DNA from: Burkholderiaceae bacterium
Lineage (GTDB): Bacteria; Pseudomonadota; Gammaproteobacteria; Burkholderiales; Burkholderiaceae_E
NCBI GenBank assembly: GCA_016710525.1
Contig: JADJVQ010000002.1
Span: forward strand, 62,001 to 126,000
Reading direction: 5' to 3'
DNA length: 64,000 bases
Shown in pieces: positions 35,918 to 45,675 of this stretch (within the stretch, counting starts at the first letter, position 1; every line of letters begins with the position of its first letter). Below the pieces are notes generated by a model. That model searched no databases. It was not told where the DNA came from and saw only the letters and a list, made by a program, of their open reading frames with translations. A program made the position numbers and the translations under genes.

Positions 35918-35994
35918 CGGGGCCACCTGCGCGGTGATGCGGTGCGGGGCTCAGGACGGCTTCGCCGGAATCCGGCGAAAGACAAAGTGGGCAT
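35914..35994 (-). CDS. Possible 26-residue open frame with strong ribosome site
   Basis: ATG 35994 follows AGGAGGCAGCA, an excellent ribosome-binding site, and the frame ends TGA overlapping the next ATG. The peptide is Arg/Pro-rich (MPTLSFAGFRRSRPEPRTAS...). Its first third lies over a perfect hairpin, TTCGCCGGAATCCGGCGAA at 35961-35979. It may be a leader peptide coupling translation of the next gene, or chance. Confidence 0.35.
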   Translation of the reverse strand: MPTLSFAGFRRSRPEPRTASPRRWPR

Positions 35995-36067
35995 TGCTGC
36001 CTCCTGGGTTCGACATTGAATGCACACGAGCCCGGCACCGGAGTGCGGGTCGCGCGATCAGGGACGG

Positions 36068-36487
36068 TCAGGAGGCCTGAGGGGGGCCGCGGGGACTCGC
36101 GGCCGTCCAGGTGAACAGCGCGTGGTGCGCCGTGTAGTAGCGGGACGGAGGGCCATCGCCGAGGGCTGGCGCCGGTGTGACCGATTGCGCCGTGGGGGGC
36201 GGCGCGGCCGAGCCGGACGAGGGCGTGCAATAGGGACATTCGCCCGAATGCCTGCCCGCCGGGTTTTCGTCGGCAGGCGATTCATCGGCGCGCGCCGACA
36301 CGTCGATCCGACGCTGCTGGGTTCCATCGGCGGTGCACACCGTCATCAGCAACACCTGCTCGCCGCGGCTCGAGGCCATGGCCTGTGTCAGCAGAGGTGC
36401 GACCGTGTTCATGACCATGACCAGGCACGCCAGCCAGGCGGCAAGGCGATAGCGGTGCGAAGGGGATGCGGCGTGTGTCACGAACAA
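36068..36487 (-). CDS. DUF2946-type protein
   Basis: 139 residues with an N-terminal membrane segment (YRLAAWLACLVMVMNTVAPLL) and a C-P-Y-C motif (GECPYCTPSSG) that could bind copper. A CPxC/C-x-x-C after one helix is the DUF2946 pattern; such proteins recur beside Sco, PCu(A)C and TonB-dependent copper receptors. First gene of the minus-strand copper module. Confidence 0.75.
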   Translation of the reverse strand: MFVTHAASPSHRYRLAAWLACLVMVMNTVAPLLTQAMASSRGEQVLLMTVCTADGTQQRRIDVSARADESPADENPAGRHSGECPYCTPSSGSAAPPPTAQSVTPAPALGDGPPSRYYTAHHALFTWTAASPRGPPQAS

Positions 36488-36533
36488 ATGCTAGCACGGG
36501 TACTGCGCGTGTCCGGGCAGCCGACGCTCGTGG

Positions 36534-38030
36534 TCAGGCGGCGGTTTGACGAGCTTCGAGGGGAGTACGGCTGGCGAGTGCGCATTCGACACTATCGAGG
36601 AGCCCTTCCAGGTCTCGGTCCATGTCCCGTCCGACGTCGTGCCGATGCTGGCGCTCTGCGACCGGCCTGGCCAGCAGCGCGCCGATTGCCTGGCGCAAAC
36701 GGCGAGAGCTTGCCCGGCTGGCCGGCACGACCAGGCCGGCACCCAGGCGTTGAATCCGCTGGCCGTTGTCGAACTGGTCGAAGGCGAAGGGCAGGGTCAG
36801 TTGCGGGATCCCCGCGCGCAGCGCTTCGGCCGTTGTGCCGATGCCGCCGTGATGGATCAGCATTGCCGCGCGCGGCAATAGCGCGTCGAACGGCACGTGG
36901 GATTGCCACAGTACCTCTGGCGGGAGCGGTGCCGGCAGCTGCTCGGGGTAGGGCGTGATGAACAGTCCGCGCCTGCCCAGTGCGCGCAGCGCACTCAGCG
37001 CGTTGCGAAAGAGGCGCGCCGCATGCCGGTGCCCGGTTCCGGGCGTCAATACGATCGGAGCGTCGCCTGCCGCCAGGAACGATTCGAGTTCGGCCGGCAA
37101 TCGCCGCGAACGCGTGGGCGGTCGAAGTGGAAACTGGCCCTCATGGAAGGTCGATGGCCAGTCAGGCTGCCGATGCGCGAACCAGGATGGGAACAGGCCG
37201 ATCGACGCGTCGCAGGTCGACTGCATATGATCCAGAAAGCTCGGCACGGCCTTCAGTCCTCGCCGGGCTCGCGCGGCGTTCAGGCCGGGCAGCAGGTCCG
37301 GGTCGATCCATCGGCGATCGATCAGGCGCCACAGCGCCCGTCTCCAGGCCACTGGAACCCAGGACGGAAGGTTCAGAGAGCCGATCGTCAACGGATCGTG
37401 CACGGTCCGCAGGCTGGACGGCGCCAGATAGGCACCGACGATTCGCAGGGCCGGACTCTGCTCGCGCGCCATCGCGGCCACCGGCACCAGAAAGGGATGA
37501 CTGATGACGATGCAGGGGCCCGCCCTCGCAATCGAAACCAGCAGGTCCTGCAGTTCATCGAGGCTGGGCAGCACGCCCCGCCAGACGACACCGAATCCTT
37601 TGCGCTCGTCCCACAGATTGGGGTCATCGAGCACCGACTGGCTTTGCTCGTGCGTGCCGAAGGGCAGGTACGCCAGGCCGGTGCCCTGCACCAGCGCTTC
37701 ATGGAACTTAGGGACGACCAGCAGGGTGCGCCGACCGCGGCGCTGCAGGACTTCGGCCAAGATCAGGAACGGCTGCAGGTCGCCGCCGGTGCCGAACGTC
37801 ATCAGCGCGATCAGCGGTGCCGGCAGAGTGCTCCGGGGGGTGATGTCCCGAGCAGGGCGGAGGGGGGGGAGGTGAGGGAAATCCGGCGGGCAAGGGTGCG
37901 AGGTCGCAGGGCTGGACAGAGGTGGCGCAGAGGGCGGTCGAACAGCAGAACAGGTGGCGGTTCCGGAGCCAGACGGGGTGGCCTGGGCGTCGGTGGCGTC
38001 CTGTCGGGTGCGTGTGGGCGCCGGGCGCAA
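36534..38030 (-). CDS. GT1-family (UGT/MGT-like) glycosyltransferase, N-terminus unreliable
   Basis: The reading frame is 498 codons, of which about the last 425 are a convincing GT-B glycosyltransferase: LIALMTFGTGGDLQPFLILAEVL at the start of the acceptor domain, PIVLTPGTGHRHAARLF, and the donor-binding signature LIHHGGIGTTAEALRAGIPQL. The first ~65 residues are Pro/Ser-rich and lie in a G-rich, suspect region (37850-38030), so the real start is probably near 37830-37800. Relatives add sugars such as rhamnose or glucose to lipids or polyketides. It lies downstream of an esterase on the same strand, perhaps a glycolipid or rhamnolipid-like pathway. Confidence 0.82.
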   Translation of the reverse strand: MRPAPTRTRQDATDAQATPSGSGTATCSAVRPPSAPPLSSPATSHPCPPDFPHLPPLRPARDITPRSTLPAPLIALMTFGTGGDLQPFLILAEVLQRRGRRTLLVVPKFHEALVQGTGLAYLPFGTHEQSQSVLDDPNLWDERKGFGVVWRGVLPSLDELQDLLVSIARAGPCIVISHPFLVPVAAMAREQSPALRIVGAYLAPSSLRTVHDPLTIGSLNLPSWVPVAWRRALWRLIDRRWIDPDLLPGLNAARARRGLKAVPSFLDHMQSTCDASIGLFPSWFAHRQPDWPSTFHEGQFPLRPPTRSRRLPAELESFLAAGDAPIVLTPGTGHRHAARLFRNALSALRALGRRGLFITPYPEQLPAPLPPEVLWQSHVPFDALLPRAAMLIHHGGIGTTAEALRAGIPQLTLPFAFDQFDNGQRIQRLGAGLVVPASRASSRRLRQAIGALLARPVAERQHRHDVGRDMDRDLEGLLDSVECALASRTPLEARQTAA

Positions 38031-38144
38031 GGGGCCGGGCGGGGGTTGGGGGTGGACAGTCCGTTCGGGGGCGGGCGGGGGGCGGGCGGGGGGGGATGGG
38101 GGCGGGGGAGGGCGGGCGGGTGGTGGGGGGGCGGGGCGCGCGGT
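38031..38144. repeat. G-rich low-complexity gap between esterase and glycosyltransferase
   Basis: Runs of G separated by C or T fill most of this interval and the preceding 180 bases. It is the same character as the block near 35 kb and probably unreliable sequence. No gene can be read in it. Confidence 0.7.
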
Positions 38145-39227
38145 TCAGGCAGCGTGCGGATCACCCAAGGCCAGGCAGTCGACCTCTGTCCAGGTGTTGG
38201 CGGGAAACGCGGGCCCGTCCGCCGCCGTCGCCCATGCGATGGCCGCTCGAAGGCAGGCGATGGCCTGCGCGCTCTGCGGCAGGGTGTCGCCGTAGGCGTG
38301 GAACTCGTGTGTCATGTGCTCCCAGACGTCGAGGCGAACGGGCGCGCCCTGGGACTGAAGTGTCCGGGCAAAATCGCGAATCATGTCCACCAGGATCTCC
38401 TTGCCGCCCGCCTGAAGGTAGATCGGTGCCGCGCCTCGGAAGTCCTGGTGAATCGGCGAGAGTTCCGCATCGCTGCACGCAGTGCCGCCCTTGAGCCACT
38501 GGCCGTAGCGCAGCGTCTGCCAGCCCTGCACCATGTCGTAGCGGTCGTTGCCGAACTGGCTGGCGCCGCGCCGGCCGATGTCGGTCCACGGGCTGAGCCC
38601 GATGGTCAGCGCGGGTTGCGGCAGGCCGAACGGGATCAGCCTTGCCAGAAGCATCAGGGCCAGATGCCCGCCGGCCGAGTCGCCGCCCACGATGAGCCGG
38701 CTCGGCGCAAGGCCAGTCCCGAGCAGGAACTGGTATGCCGCCAGACCATCGTCGATCTGCGCGGGATGGGGGTGCTCGGGCGTCAGCCGGTAGTCTGGCG
38801 CGAAGATCGGCATCTGGAGCCACCCAGCCAGCATCGCGATGAAGTGCCGGGACACCGTGCCGTAGAAGGCGTACCCGCCGCCGTGGAAGTACAGCAGGGT
38901 GAGCGGGCTGGTGTGTCCCCGCGGGATGAACCAGTCGCCGCGGGGCTCGCCCGATCGGCTGGCGCGGACCTCGACCTGGGGATGCGCCTCGACCACGGTA
39001 TACAGGCTGTCGAAGTAGGCCCGGCTCTCGGCGATATCCGGCAGGGCCAGCGCATGGTTGAACTGCCGGCGAAAGAACAGGGTTCCGATCTCGAACGGGA
39101 TGCTCCATTGCGGCACCAGGGGTCTGCCGGCCGCGCGGCGCGCGAGCACGCCGAAGGTCGTGGCCATCAGCCAGGCGAAGCTTCGAAGGCGGTAGGACAG
39201 GCGCCCTTGTAGTATCGTTTTGGCCAT
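38145..39227 (-). CDS. HSL-family alpha/beta-hydrolase (esterase/lipase)
   Basis: 360 residues. It has the oxyanion-hole motif YFHGGGYAFYG and the nucleophile elbow GGDSAGGHLAL, both diagnostic of hormone-sensitive-lipase-type esterases; the Asp and His of the triad are probably in the LVDMIRDF and HMTHEFHAYG regions. The N-terminus has a moderately hydrophobic helix (SFAWLMATTFGVLARRA). It is divergent from the AraC-type regulator, 18 bases away, so it is a likely target of that regulator. Confidence 0.9.
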   Translation of the reverse strand: MAKTILQGRLSYRLRSFAWLMATTFGVLARRAAGRPLVPQWSIPFEIGTLFFRRQFNHALALPDIAESRAYFDSLYTVVEAHPQVEVRASRSGEPRGDWFIPRGHTSPLTLLYFHGGGYAFYGTVSRHFIAMLAGWLQMPIFAPDYRLTPEHPHPAQIDDGLAAYQFLLGTGLAPSRLIVGGDSAGGHLALMLLARLIPFGLPQPALTIGLSPWTDIGRRGASQFGNDRYDMVQGWQTLRYGQWLKGGTACSDAELSPIHQDFRGAAPIYLQAGGKEILVDMIRDFARTLQSQGAPVRLDVWEHMTHEFHAYGDTLPQSAQAIACLRAAIAWATAADGPAFPANTWTEVDCLALGDPHAA

Positions 39228-39245
39228 CTTCTTGCCGGCGAGTAA

Positions 39246-40196
39246 GTGACCGAACCAGTCTCGCCGACGGCCGGCAGCCGGTCTAGAACGGAATCGACAA
39301 CCGAGGTGTTCCTGCAAAACCACTCACGCCTGCACCTGCCGCGCCCGAGCCTGGGGGCATGCCTCTATCTGGGCGTGGAGCGCGACACGAGAACGCTGCG
39401 CCTGAGCGACTCCCAGCGCTTCAACTACTATCCGGCCACCCCCCTGCCGACCATTCACTGGATCTTCCACGGTGACCTGCGGATGGTGCAAGCGAGCGCC
39501 TCGATGACGGCGGAACCGACGCTGGGGCCTGTGCTGCCGCGAGTCGTACTCTCGGGCCCTCACCGATCGCCATCGGCAAGCTGGTCTCCGGAGGGGGTGC
39601 ATGCCCTGTCCGTCGGCTTTTATCCGGAGGCGATGTCCCGATTGTTCGGGATCCGCATCGAGCCGCTGATGGACAGGATCGTCCCGCTCGACGCGGTGCT
39701 CTCGGGCTCCCTGCTGGGCCGACTCCTCGAGATCGGCGAGCCAGGCGCTTGCGAGCCGTTCGATCAGCTCGAGCGGCTGCTGCAGACGTTGTGGCACGAC
39801 GCCAATGGCGACGAGTCCCTGCCCACCCTTCGTGGCTGGGTGCAGTCGATGGCGGTACGGGCCGCGTTCTCGAGGACCGGCGCGGGCCTGCGCCGGGCGC
39901 AGCGCCGGTTCAGGGACTGGACAGGGCAGAGCCGTCGCGACCTGCAGCTGTTCGTGCGTACCGAGCAGGCGATGGCACGGGCCTCCTCGCAGCCGCATGA
40001 CGGGACCCCCGATCTGGCGGCGCTGGCGGCCGAGGCGGGCTTTGCCGACCAGTCCCATCTGGGCCGCGAGGTGCGGCGGGTGACGGGACTTCCTCCGCGG
40101 CGTCTGGGCGAACTGATGAAGACCGAAGAGGCATTCTGGTTCTACCGCCTCTTGAGCGAGCATCTGCGCGAACGGCCCAGACCCGTCGCCGATTGA
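39246..40196 (+). CDS. AraC-family transcriptional regulator
   Basis: 316 residues from GTG 39246. The C-terminal HTH region (GLRRAQRRFRDWTGQSRRDLQLFVR, then DLAALAAEAGFADQSHLGREVRRVTGLPPRRL) is the AraC/XylS pair of helix-turn-helices; the N-terminal half is a less conserved ligand or sensor domain. It probably controls the divergent esterase and glycosyltransferase. Confidence 0.88.
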   Translation: MTEPVSPTAGSRSRTESTTEVFLQNHSRLHLPRPSLGACLYLGVERDTRTLRLSDSQRFNYYPATPLPTIHWIFHGDLRMVQASASMTAEPTLGPVLPRVVLSGPHRSPSASWSPEGVHALSVGFYPEAMSRLFGIRIEPLMDRIVPLDAVLSGSLLGRLLEIGEPGACEPFDQLERLLQTLWHDANGDESLPTLRGWVQSMAVRAAFSRTGAGLRRAQRRFRDWTGQSRRDLQLFVRTEQAMARASSQPHDGTPDLAALAAEAGFADQSHLGREVRRVTGLPPRRLGELMKTEEAFWFYRLLSEHLRERPRPVAD

Positions 40197-40375
40197 AAAG
40201 GCGCGGCGGCCCGATGCGTGCGGTGCTGCCACGACTCCCGCAAACACTGTCTGCGGCGCTGCGGCGTGACAGGGCCGGACCCCCTGTCATCGCCGCACCC
40301 GGGCGAGCCCCGCATGGCCTTACCTGACCCAACCCCGGCAGTGCGCAAGCACCCCCGCGCCAGACCTGGGCCGAG

Positions 40376-41839
40376 GTGGGCGACCGGGTCGCCAGACTCG
40401 CCGGCGCGCTCCAGGGTCTGGGCCTGCGCGCCGGTGAGCGGGTTGGCATGATGGCGCTGAACTCGGACCGGTACCTCGAGTATTACTTCGGCACCTGGTG
40501 GGCCGGCTGTGTGGTCAACCCGGTGAACGTGCGCTGGAGCCCGGCCGAAGTCGCCTATTCCCTGGACGACTGCGACACCACGGTGCTGATCGTCGACGAC
40601 CACTTCGTGCCGATGGTGGCCGAGCTGCGCACGCGCAGCCGCTCATTGCGCACCGTGATCCATGTCGGCGCGGGGGCGCCGCCCGAAGGCATGCTGTCGT
40701 GGGAGCGGCTCCTCGCGCAGGCAAGTCCGGCGCAGGATGCGATGCGCGCTGGCGACGATCTTGCGGGCGTGTTCTACACCGGCGGCACGACCGGCTTTCC
40801 GAAGGGCGTGATGCTCTCGCACACGAACCTGGCGTCCAATGCGCTGACCGATGTGGCCGATGGCCTGGTCGCCCCCGACGGCACCGCGCTGATGGTCGCG
40901 CCGATGTTCCATCTGGCCGCCACCGCGCTGCTGCTGTCCAACATGATCGTGGGCAGCCGGCTGGTGTTTCTTCCCTCGTTCACTCCGCAGGGCGTGCTGG
41001 GCGCGATCCAGGCCGAGCAGGTGACCAGCGCCTTGCTGGTGCCGACGATGATCCAGATGGTGATCGACCATCCCTCGCTGACAGACCACGATACCCGCTC
41101 GCTGCGCGATGTGGCCTATGGCGCTTCGCCGATCAGCGAGGGCGTTTTGAACCGCGCGCTCGCAGCTTTGCCGGGCGCCCGCTTCACGCAGGCGTATGGC
41201 ATGACCGAGCTTTCGCCTTGTGCCACCTTCCTGCCGCCCTGGTACCACACCGCCGAGGGCCGCGGCGCCGGCAAGATCCGATCGGCGGGGCGTGCCGCCA
41301 GCGCCTGCGAGGTGCGCATCACCGACCCGGATGACCGCGAAGTGCCTCGGGGCACGGTGGGCGAGGTCTGTGTGCGTGGCCCGGGGGTGATGCAGGGCTA
41401 CTGGAACAAGCCCGAGCTCACCGCGCAGGCGCTGCGCGGCGGATGGATGCACACGGGCGACGCCGCCTACATGGACGAGGACGGATTCGTGTTCATCGTC
41501 GATCGGGTCAAGGACATGATCGTCACCGGTGGCGAGAACGTGTATTCGGTCGAGGTCGAAAGCGCGCTGTCGCAGCATCCGGCCGTGGCTGCCGCCTCGG
41601 TGATCGGCATTCCCGACGACAAGTGGGGCGAAGCGGTGCATGCGGTGGTGGTGTTCAAGCCCGGGCAATCGGCCAGCGCCGAGGCGCTGGTCGCCCATGC
41701 CCGCGGCCTGATTGCCGGCTACAAGTGCCCGCGCAGCATCGAGTTCCGAGAGGCCCTGCCGCTGACCGCGGCGGGCAAGGTGCAAAAGACCGAACTGCGC
41801 AAACCGTTCTGGGAGGGGCAGTCGCGCAACGTGGCGTGA
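40376..41839 (+). CDS. Acyl-CoA synthetase (AMP-forming), N-terminus broken
   Basis: 487 residues of a FadD-type ligase: P-loop YTGGTTGFPKGVMLSHTN, YGMTELSPCATF, GWMHTGDAAYMDEDGF and the C-terminal Lys region LPLTAAGKVQKTEL. The usual first 30-40 residues are disrupted. TWAEVGDRVARL is in frame before the first ATG, but upstream an ATG at 40313 (MALPDPTPAVRKHP) reads in another frame, so an indel or small deletion near 40355 is likely. It activates a fatty or aromatic acid to its CoA ester. Confidence 0.88.
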   Translation: MGDRVARLAGALQGLGLRAGERVGMMALNSDRYLEYYFGTWWAGCVVNPVNVRWSPAEVAYSLDDCDTTVLIVDDHFVPMVAELRTRSRSLRTVIHVGAGAPPEGMLSWERLLAQASPAQDAMRAGDDLAGVFYTGGTTGFPKGVMLSHTNLASNALTDVADGLVAPDGTALMVAPMFHLAATALLLSNMIVGSRLVFLPSFTPQGVLGAIQAEQVTSALLVPTMIQMVIDHPSLTDHDTRSLRDVAYGASPISEGVLNRALAALPGARFTQAYGMTELSPCATFLPPWYHTAEGRGAGKIRSAGRAASACEVRITDPDDREVPRGTVGEVCVRGPGVMQGYWNKPELTAQALRGGWMHTGDAAYMDEDGFVFIVDRVKDMIVTGGENVYSVEVESALSQHPAVAAASVIGIPDDKWGEAVHAVVVFKPGQSASAEALVAHARGLIAGYKCPRSIEFREALPLTAAGKVQKTELRKPFWEGQSRNVA

Positions 41840-41875
41840 GGTGTCCCGTGCGCCTTCCCGTCGTGTGAACAGGCC

Positions 41876-42865
41876 CTAATCGACCCGCGCGCCGGACGCC
41901 TTCACCAGCGGCACCCATTTGGCCAGATCGTCCTGAATGTTCTTGCCGAAGGCAGCCGCGGGCGTGACCGGCGCCAGCTCGAAGCCCAGTCCGAGCAGCT
42001 TTTCGCGAACTGCCGGCACGGCCAGCGCCTTGTAGATCTCGGCGTGCAGGCGGGCCACCACCTCGGGCGGCGTGCCGGCCGGCGCCACGAAGCCGAACCA
42101 GGTGTTCACCTCGTAGCCTTTGATGCCGGCCTCATCGAGCGTGGGCACATCGGGCAGCAGCGGGGAGCGGGCCAGGCTGGTGACGCCCAGCGCGCGCAGC
42201 CGGCCGTCCTTGACCTGGGCGATCACCGTGGGTGTATTGAAGAAGCCCATCGTCACTTCTTCGGACATCACGGCCAGGATGCCCTGCGGGGCCCCCTTGT
42301 AGGGCACGTGCAGCAGTTGAGTGCCGGTGGTCTGTCCGAACAGGACACCCGACAGGTGATGGCTGGTGCCGCTGCCGCCCGATGAAAAAGTCAGTTCGCC
42401 CGGTCGTTTTTTTGCCGCCTCGACCATGTCGCGCGGCGCGCGCGCCGGGTGCTTCGGGTGAACGATCATCACGTTGGAGACGCCGCCCAGAAACGCGATC
42501 GGGGAAAAGTCGCGGGCCGAGTCGTAACCGGGCTTTGCGTAGAGCGCCTGGTTGAACACCAGCGTGCCCTGCGAGGCGAAGCCGATGGTGTAGCCGTCGG
42601 GGGCGGCCCGGGCCAGTTCGGCCATCGCGATCGTGCCGCCGGCGCCGGCCTTGTTCTCGACGACGACCGGCTGGCCCAGGGCGCGGGCCAGTTCGGTGCC
42701 CACCGTCCGGGACACGATGTCGGCGGTGGAACCGGCGGCCAGCGGAACCAGCAGCCTGAGGGGCTTCTGAGGCCAGGCGCCCTGCGCCTGGGCCAAGGAC
42801 CCGAGCAGCGGCATCAGGCAAACAATCGTTGTCGCGGCAGCGCGAACGAAACTCGACAGACGCAT
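41876..42865 (-). CDS. Bug/TctC-family periplasmic solute-binding protein
   Basis: 329 residues with a signal peptide (AAATTIVCLMPLLGSLAQA). It has the family pattern WPQKPLRLLVPLAAGSTADIVSRTV, GAGGTIAMAELARAAPDGYT, HVPYKGAPQGILAV and LLPDVPTLDEAG. These proteins bind carboxylates for TctABC transporters but are mostly orphans; no tctAB genes are nearby. It is divergent from the sulfatase, and convergent with the acyl-CoA synthetase. Confidence 0.92.
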   Translation of the reverse strand: MRLSSFVRAAATTIVCLMPLLGSLAQAQGAWPQKPLRLLVPLAAGSTADIVSRTVGTELARALGQPVVVENKAGAGGTIAMAELARAAPDGYTIGFASQGTLVFNQALYAKPGYDSARDFSPIAFLGGVSNVMIVHPKHPARAPRDMVEAAKKRPGELTFSSGGSGTSHHLSGVLFGQTTGTQLLHVPYKGAPQGILAVMSEEVTMGFFNTPTVIAQVKDGRLRALGVTSLARSPLLPDVPTLDEAGIKGYEVNTWFGFVAPAGTPPEVVARLHAEIYKALAVPAVREKLLGLGFELAPVTPAAAFGKNIQDDLAKWVPLVKASGARVD

Positions 42866-42988
42866 CCGATCCTCGCGGGTGAACACCTTGACGGTACAGT
42901 GCAAGCATACCCGGGTCATGGCCCCGATGCTGATCGGTGCATGGGCCGCCGCCGCGGGTTTGCGCTCCCTCTTGTACAGGAACTCATC

Positions 42989-44396
42989 ATGGCGACGAAG
43001 AAGTCCGCGCGTGCGCGCCCCAATCTGCTGGTCATCCTGATCGACGATCTCCGCTTCGACGAGTTCGGTGCCGGCGGCCATCCCTACATGAAGACGCCGA
43101 ACATCGACCGCATCGCACGCGAGGGTGCCACCTTCACCCGAGTGTTCCACCCGACGCCGATCTGCTCGCCGAACCGGGCGTCGATCGTCACCGGCCAGTA
43201 TGCGAGCCGCCACGGCATCATCGACAACGTGGCCCGCGACGAGATGAGCTTTCGCCTGCCCAACTACCACCTGTCACTGCAGGCGCTGGGCTACGAGACA
43301 GCGCACATCGGCAAATGGCACATGGGTAACAGCGCCGCGCCGCGGCCCGGGTTACGACGAGTGGTTCAGCTTTCCTGGCCATGGCAGCCTGATGGACCCG
43401 GAGTTCAACGACAACGGCAAGGTCGTCCAGCGCACCGGCTACATGACCGATCTGCTCAACGAGCGTGCACTGGACTTTGTGTCGCGCAAGCGCAGCAAGC
43501 CGTTCTCGCTGTTCCTGGCGCACAAGGCGGTGCATCCCGATGCCTTCCAGGCGGCCGACGGCACGCTCGATCTGGCGGCTTTCGGCGGGTACCGGCTGCC
43601 GCCCCGTCACGAAGACCTGTATCGGGGCGAGCACTTTGCGCCGCGCCCGAACGTGATGACGCCGGCGCAGGCGGCCAAGAGCAAGCCGGCCTTTGCCGAG
43701 TCGGTCGAGCTCAAGCAGCTGCCCCGCTCCAAGGCGGTGCTCGAGGCGATCCAGTCGGGTTCGCAGGAAGAGATCCGGCTGCGGGCCGCCATGATGGCGT
43801 CGGTCGACGAGGGCGTCGGCCAGCTGCTGGACGAACTGACGCGCAGCGGGCAGCTGGACAACACGGTGGTGATGTTCCTGGGCGACAACGGGTTCTTCTT
43901 CGGCGAACACGGCCTGGGCCCGGAGCGCCGCTTCGCCTATGAAGAGGGCATCCGTTCGCCCTTCCTGATGCGTTATCCGAAGCGCATCAAGGCCGGATCG
44001 GTGATCGACCGGCTGGCGATGTCGATCGACATCGCGCCGACGCTGGTCGCGCTGGCCGGGGGCAAGCCGGCCGCTACCGTCCAGGGAGTTTCGCTGCTGC
44101 CGCTGCTGAAGGACCCGAAGGCGCCCTGGCGCCGCTCGATCCTGTGCGAGTACTACGCCGAGAACGCCATGCCCTGGCTGGTGGGCATGAGCTACAAGGC
44201 GGTGCGCACCGACCGGTACAAGCTGATCCACTGGGTCAACAAGGATGGCATGCCGGGTGTCACCGACGAGCTCTATGACTTGAAGGAAGATCCGTACGAA
44301 ATGCGCAACCTGATCCGTGCCAAGGCGATGGCCGGCACCGTGCAGCGCCTGCGCAAGGAACTGGGCAGGCTGGTGGCCCAGTCGGTCGGGCTGTAG
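42989..44396 (+). CDS. Sulfatase (arylsulfatase family), one frameshift
   Basis: About 469 residues after repair. The N-terminus RPNLLVILIDDLRFDEFG holds the metal-binding Asp pair; CSPNRASIVTGQ is the C-x-P-x-R sulfatase signature in which Cys becomes formylglycine. MFLGDNGFFFGEHGLG and the C-terminal LIHWVNKDG also fit. The frame changes near 43350 (an extra base in GGCCCGGG); the other frame supplies GYDEWFSFPGHGSLMDPEF. It hydrolyses sulfate esters; no signal peptide is visible, so the location is probably cytoplasmic. An anaerobic or aerobic maturase is not in the window. Confidence 0.88.
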
Positions 44397-44592
44397 CGGC
44401 GGGGCCGTCATCAGAGCCGCGGGATGGCCCGGGCCGCCGGGCCCGCGGCCGCCGCCGCCGCGGCGGCCCCCGCCCCCCCCCCCCCCCGGGCGGCGGGGGC
44501 GGGGGGGGGGGTGGCCAGACCACGTGCTCGAGCAGCGTGTCGGGCAGTCAGGCCTGCCAGTGATCGTCGGAACGTTCCATCGTCGCCTTCGG
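44397..44592. other. Low-complexity GC-only interval between sulfatase and modC
   Basis: From about 44425 to 44512 the sequence is nearly all C and G, including runs of 15 C and 11 G. No gene, and no usable terminator can be judged. Sequence reliability is doubtful. Confidence 0.6.
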
Positions 44593-45675
44593 CTACATCA
44601 GCGCCACGCCCTTGACCTGGGCGTACAGGGTGTCGCCCGGGCGCAGGGCCAGGGACTCGCAGCTGCGGCGAGTGATGCGGGCCAGCAGCCAGGTTCGGGT
44701 GCCGGCGCCCGGTCCACCGCCGATTGCCAGGCGCAGCAGCGCGGTGCTGCGATCGGCCTGCAGGCTTTCGAGCACGGCCGGCAGCACGTTGACGACACTG
44801 GTCTGTGCCGGCGCGACGCGCGCGACGCTGACGTCGCGGGCCAGCACGCGCGCCCTGACCTGCTCGCCGAGCGCCTTGTCGGTTTCGCCGACCCACAGGC
44901 TGCCGCCTTCGAAGGCGACGCGCGACAGGCCGAAGGCGGCGTCGTGCTCGGCGACGCGGGCCTCGATCACGACGCCGGCCTCATCCTGGCGGCCGATCGG
45001 CAGATCGGTGCGCGACAGCAGTTCGGTCAGCGGTCCGGCCGCCAGCACATGGCCGCGCTCCATCAGCACCAGGTGATCGGCCAGCCGGGTCAGTTCATCC
45101 ATTGCATGGGTGACGTAGATGATTGGCAAGGCCAGTTGCGTGTGCAGGCGTTCGAGGTAGGGCAGGATCTCGGCCTTGCGGGCGGCATCCAGCGCCGCCA
45201 GGGGTTCGTCCATCAGCAGCAGGCGCGGGCGGGTGGCCAGTGCGCGGGCGATCGCCACCCGCTGGCGCTCGCCGCCTGACAACGTGGGCGTGCGCCGGTT
45301 CATCAGCGCGCCGATGCCCAGCAGTTCGACCGCCTGGTCGAGTTCGGCGCTTGCCGACCCACCGCCGGTGCGGCGCAGGCCGTAGGTCAGATTGCGCCGC
45401 ACATCCAGATGCGGAAACAGGGCCGCCTCCTGGATCACGTAGCCCAGGGGCCGGCGATGGGTCGGGACGAAGGCGCCGGTGGCGTCGTCCTGCCAGACTT
45501 CGTTGCCCATCGCGATGCGCCCGCGAGCACGCTCGAGCCCGGCCAGGGCCCGCAGCACGGTGGTCTTGCCGCAGCCCGACGGTCCGAACAGAGCGGTGAT
45601 GCCTTGCGCCGGCAGCTCGAGCGTGACGTCGAGCGCGAACCCCGGGCGCGCCAGCGCCAGCTTCGCAGCGATCAT
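44593..45675 (-). CDS. modC: ModC, molybdate ABC transporter ATPase
   Basis: 360 residues. It has the ATPase domain with Walker A GPSGCGKTT, signature LSGGERQRVAIARAL and Walker B LLLMDEPLAALD; the C-terminal ~70 residues form the Mop/TOBE molybdate-binding regulatory domain (VRARVLARDVSVARVAPAQTSVVNVLPA). It powers uptake of molybdate for FeMo-co. It overlaps modB by 4 bases. Confidence 0.95.
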   Translation of the reverse strand: MIAAKLALARPGFALDVTLELPAQGITALFGPSGCGKTTVLRALAGLERARGRIAMGNEVWQDDATGAFVPTHRRPLGYVIQEAALFPHLDVRRNLTYGLRRTGGGSASAELDQAVELLGIGALMNRRTPTLSGGERQRVAIARALATRPRLLLMDEPLAALDAARKAEILPYLERLHTQLALPIIYVTHAMDELTRLADHLVLMERGHVLAAGPLTELLSRTDLPIGRQDEAGVVIEARVAEHDAAFGLSRVAFEGGSLWVGETDKALGEQVRARVLARDVSVARVAPAQTSVVNVLPAVLESLQADRSTALLRLAIGGGPGAGTRTWLLARITRRSCESLALRPGDTLYAQVKGVALM

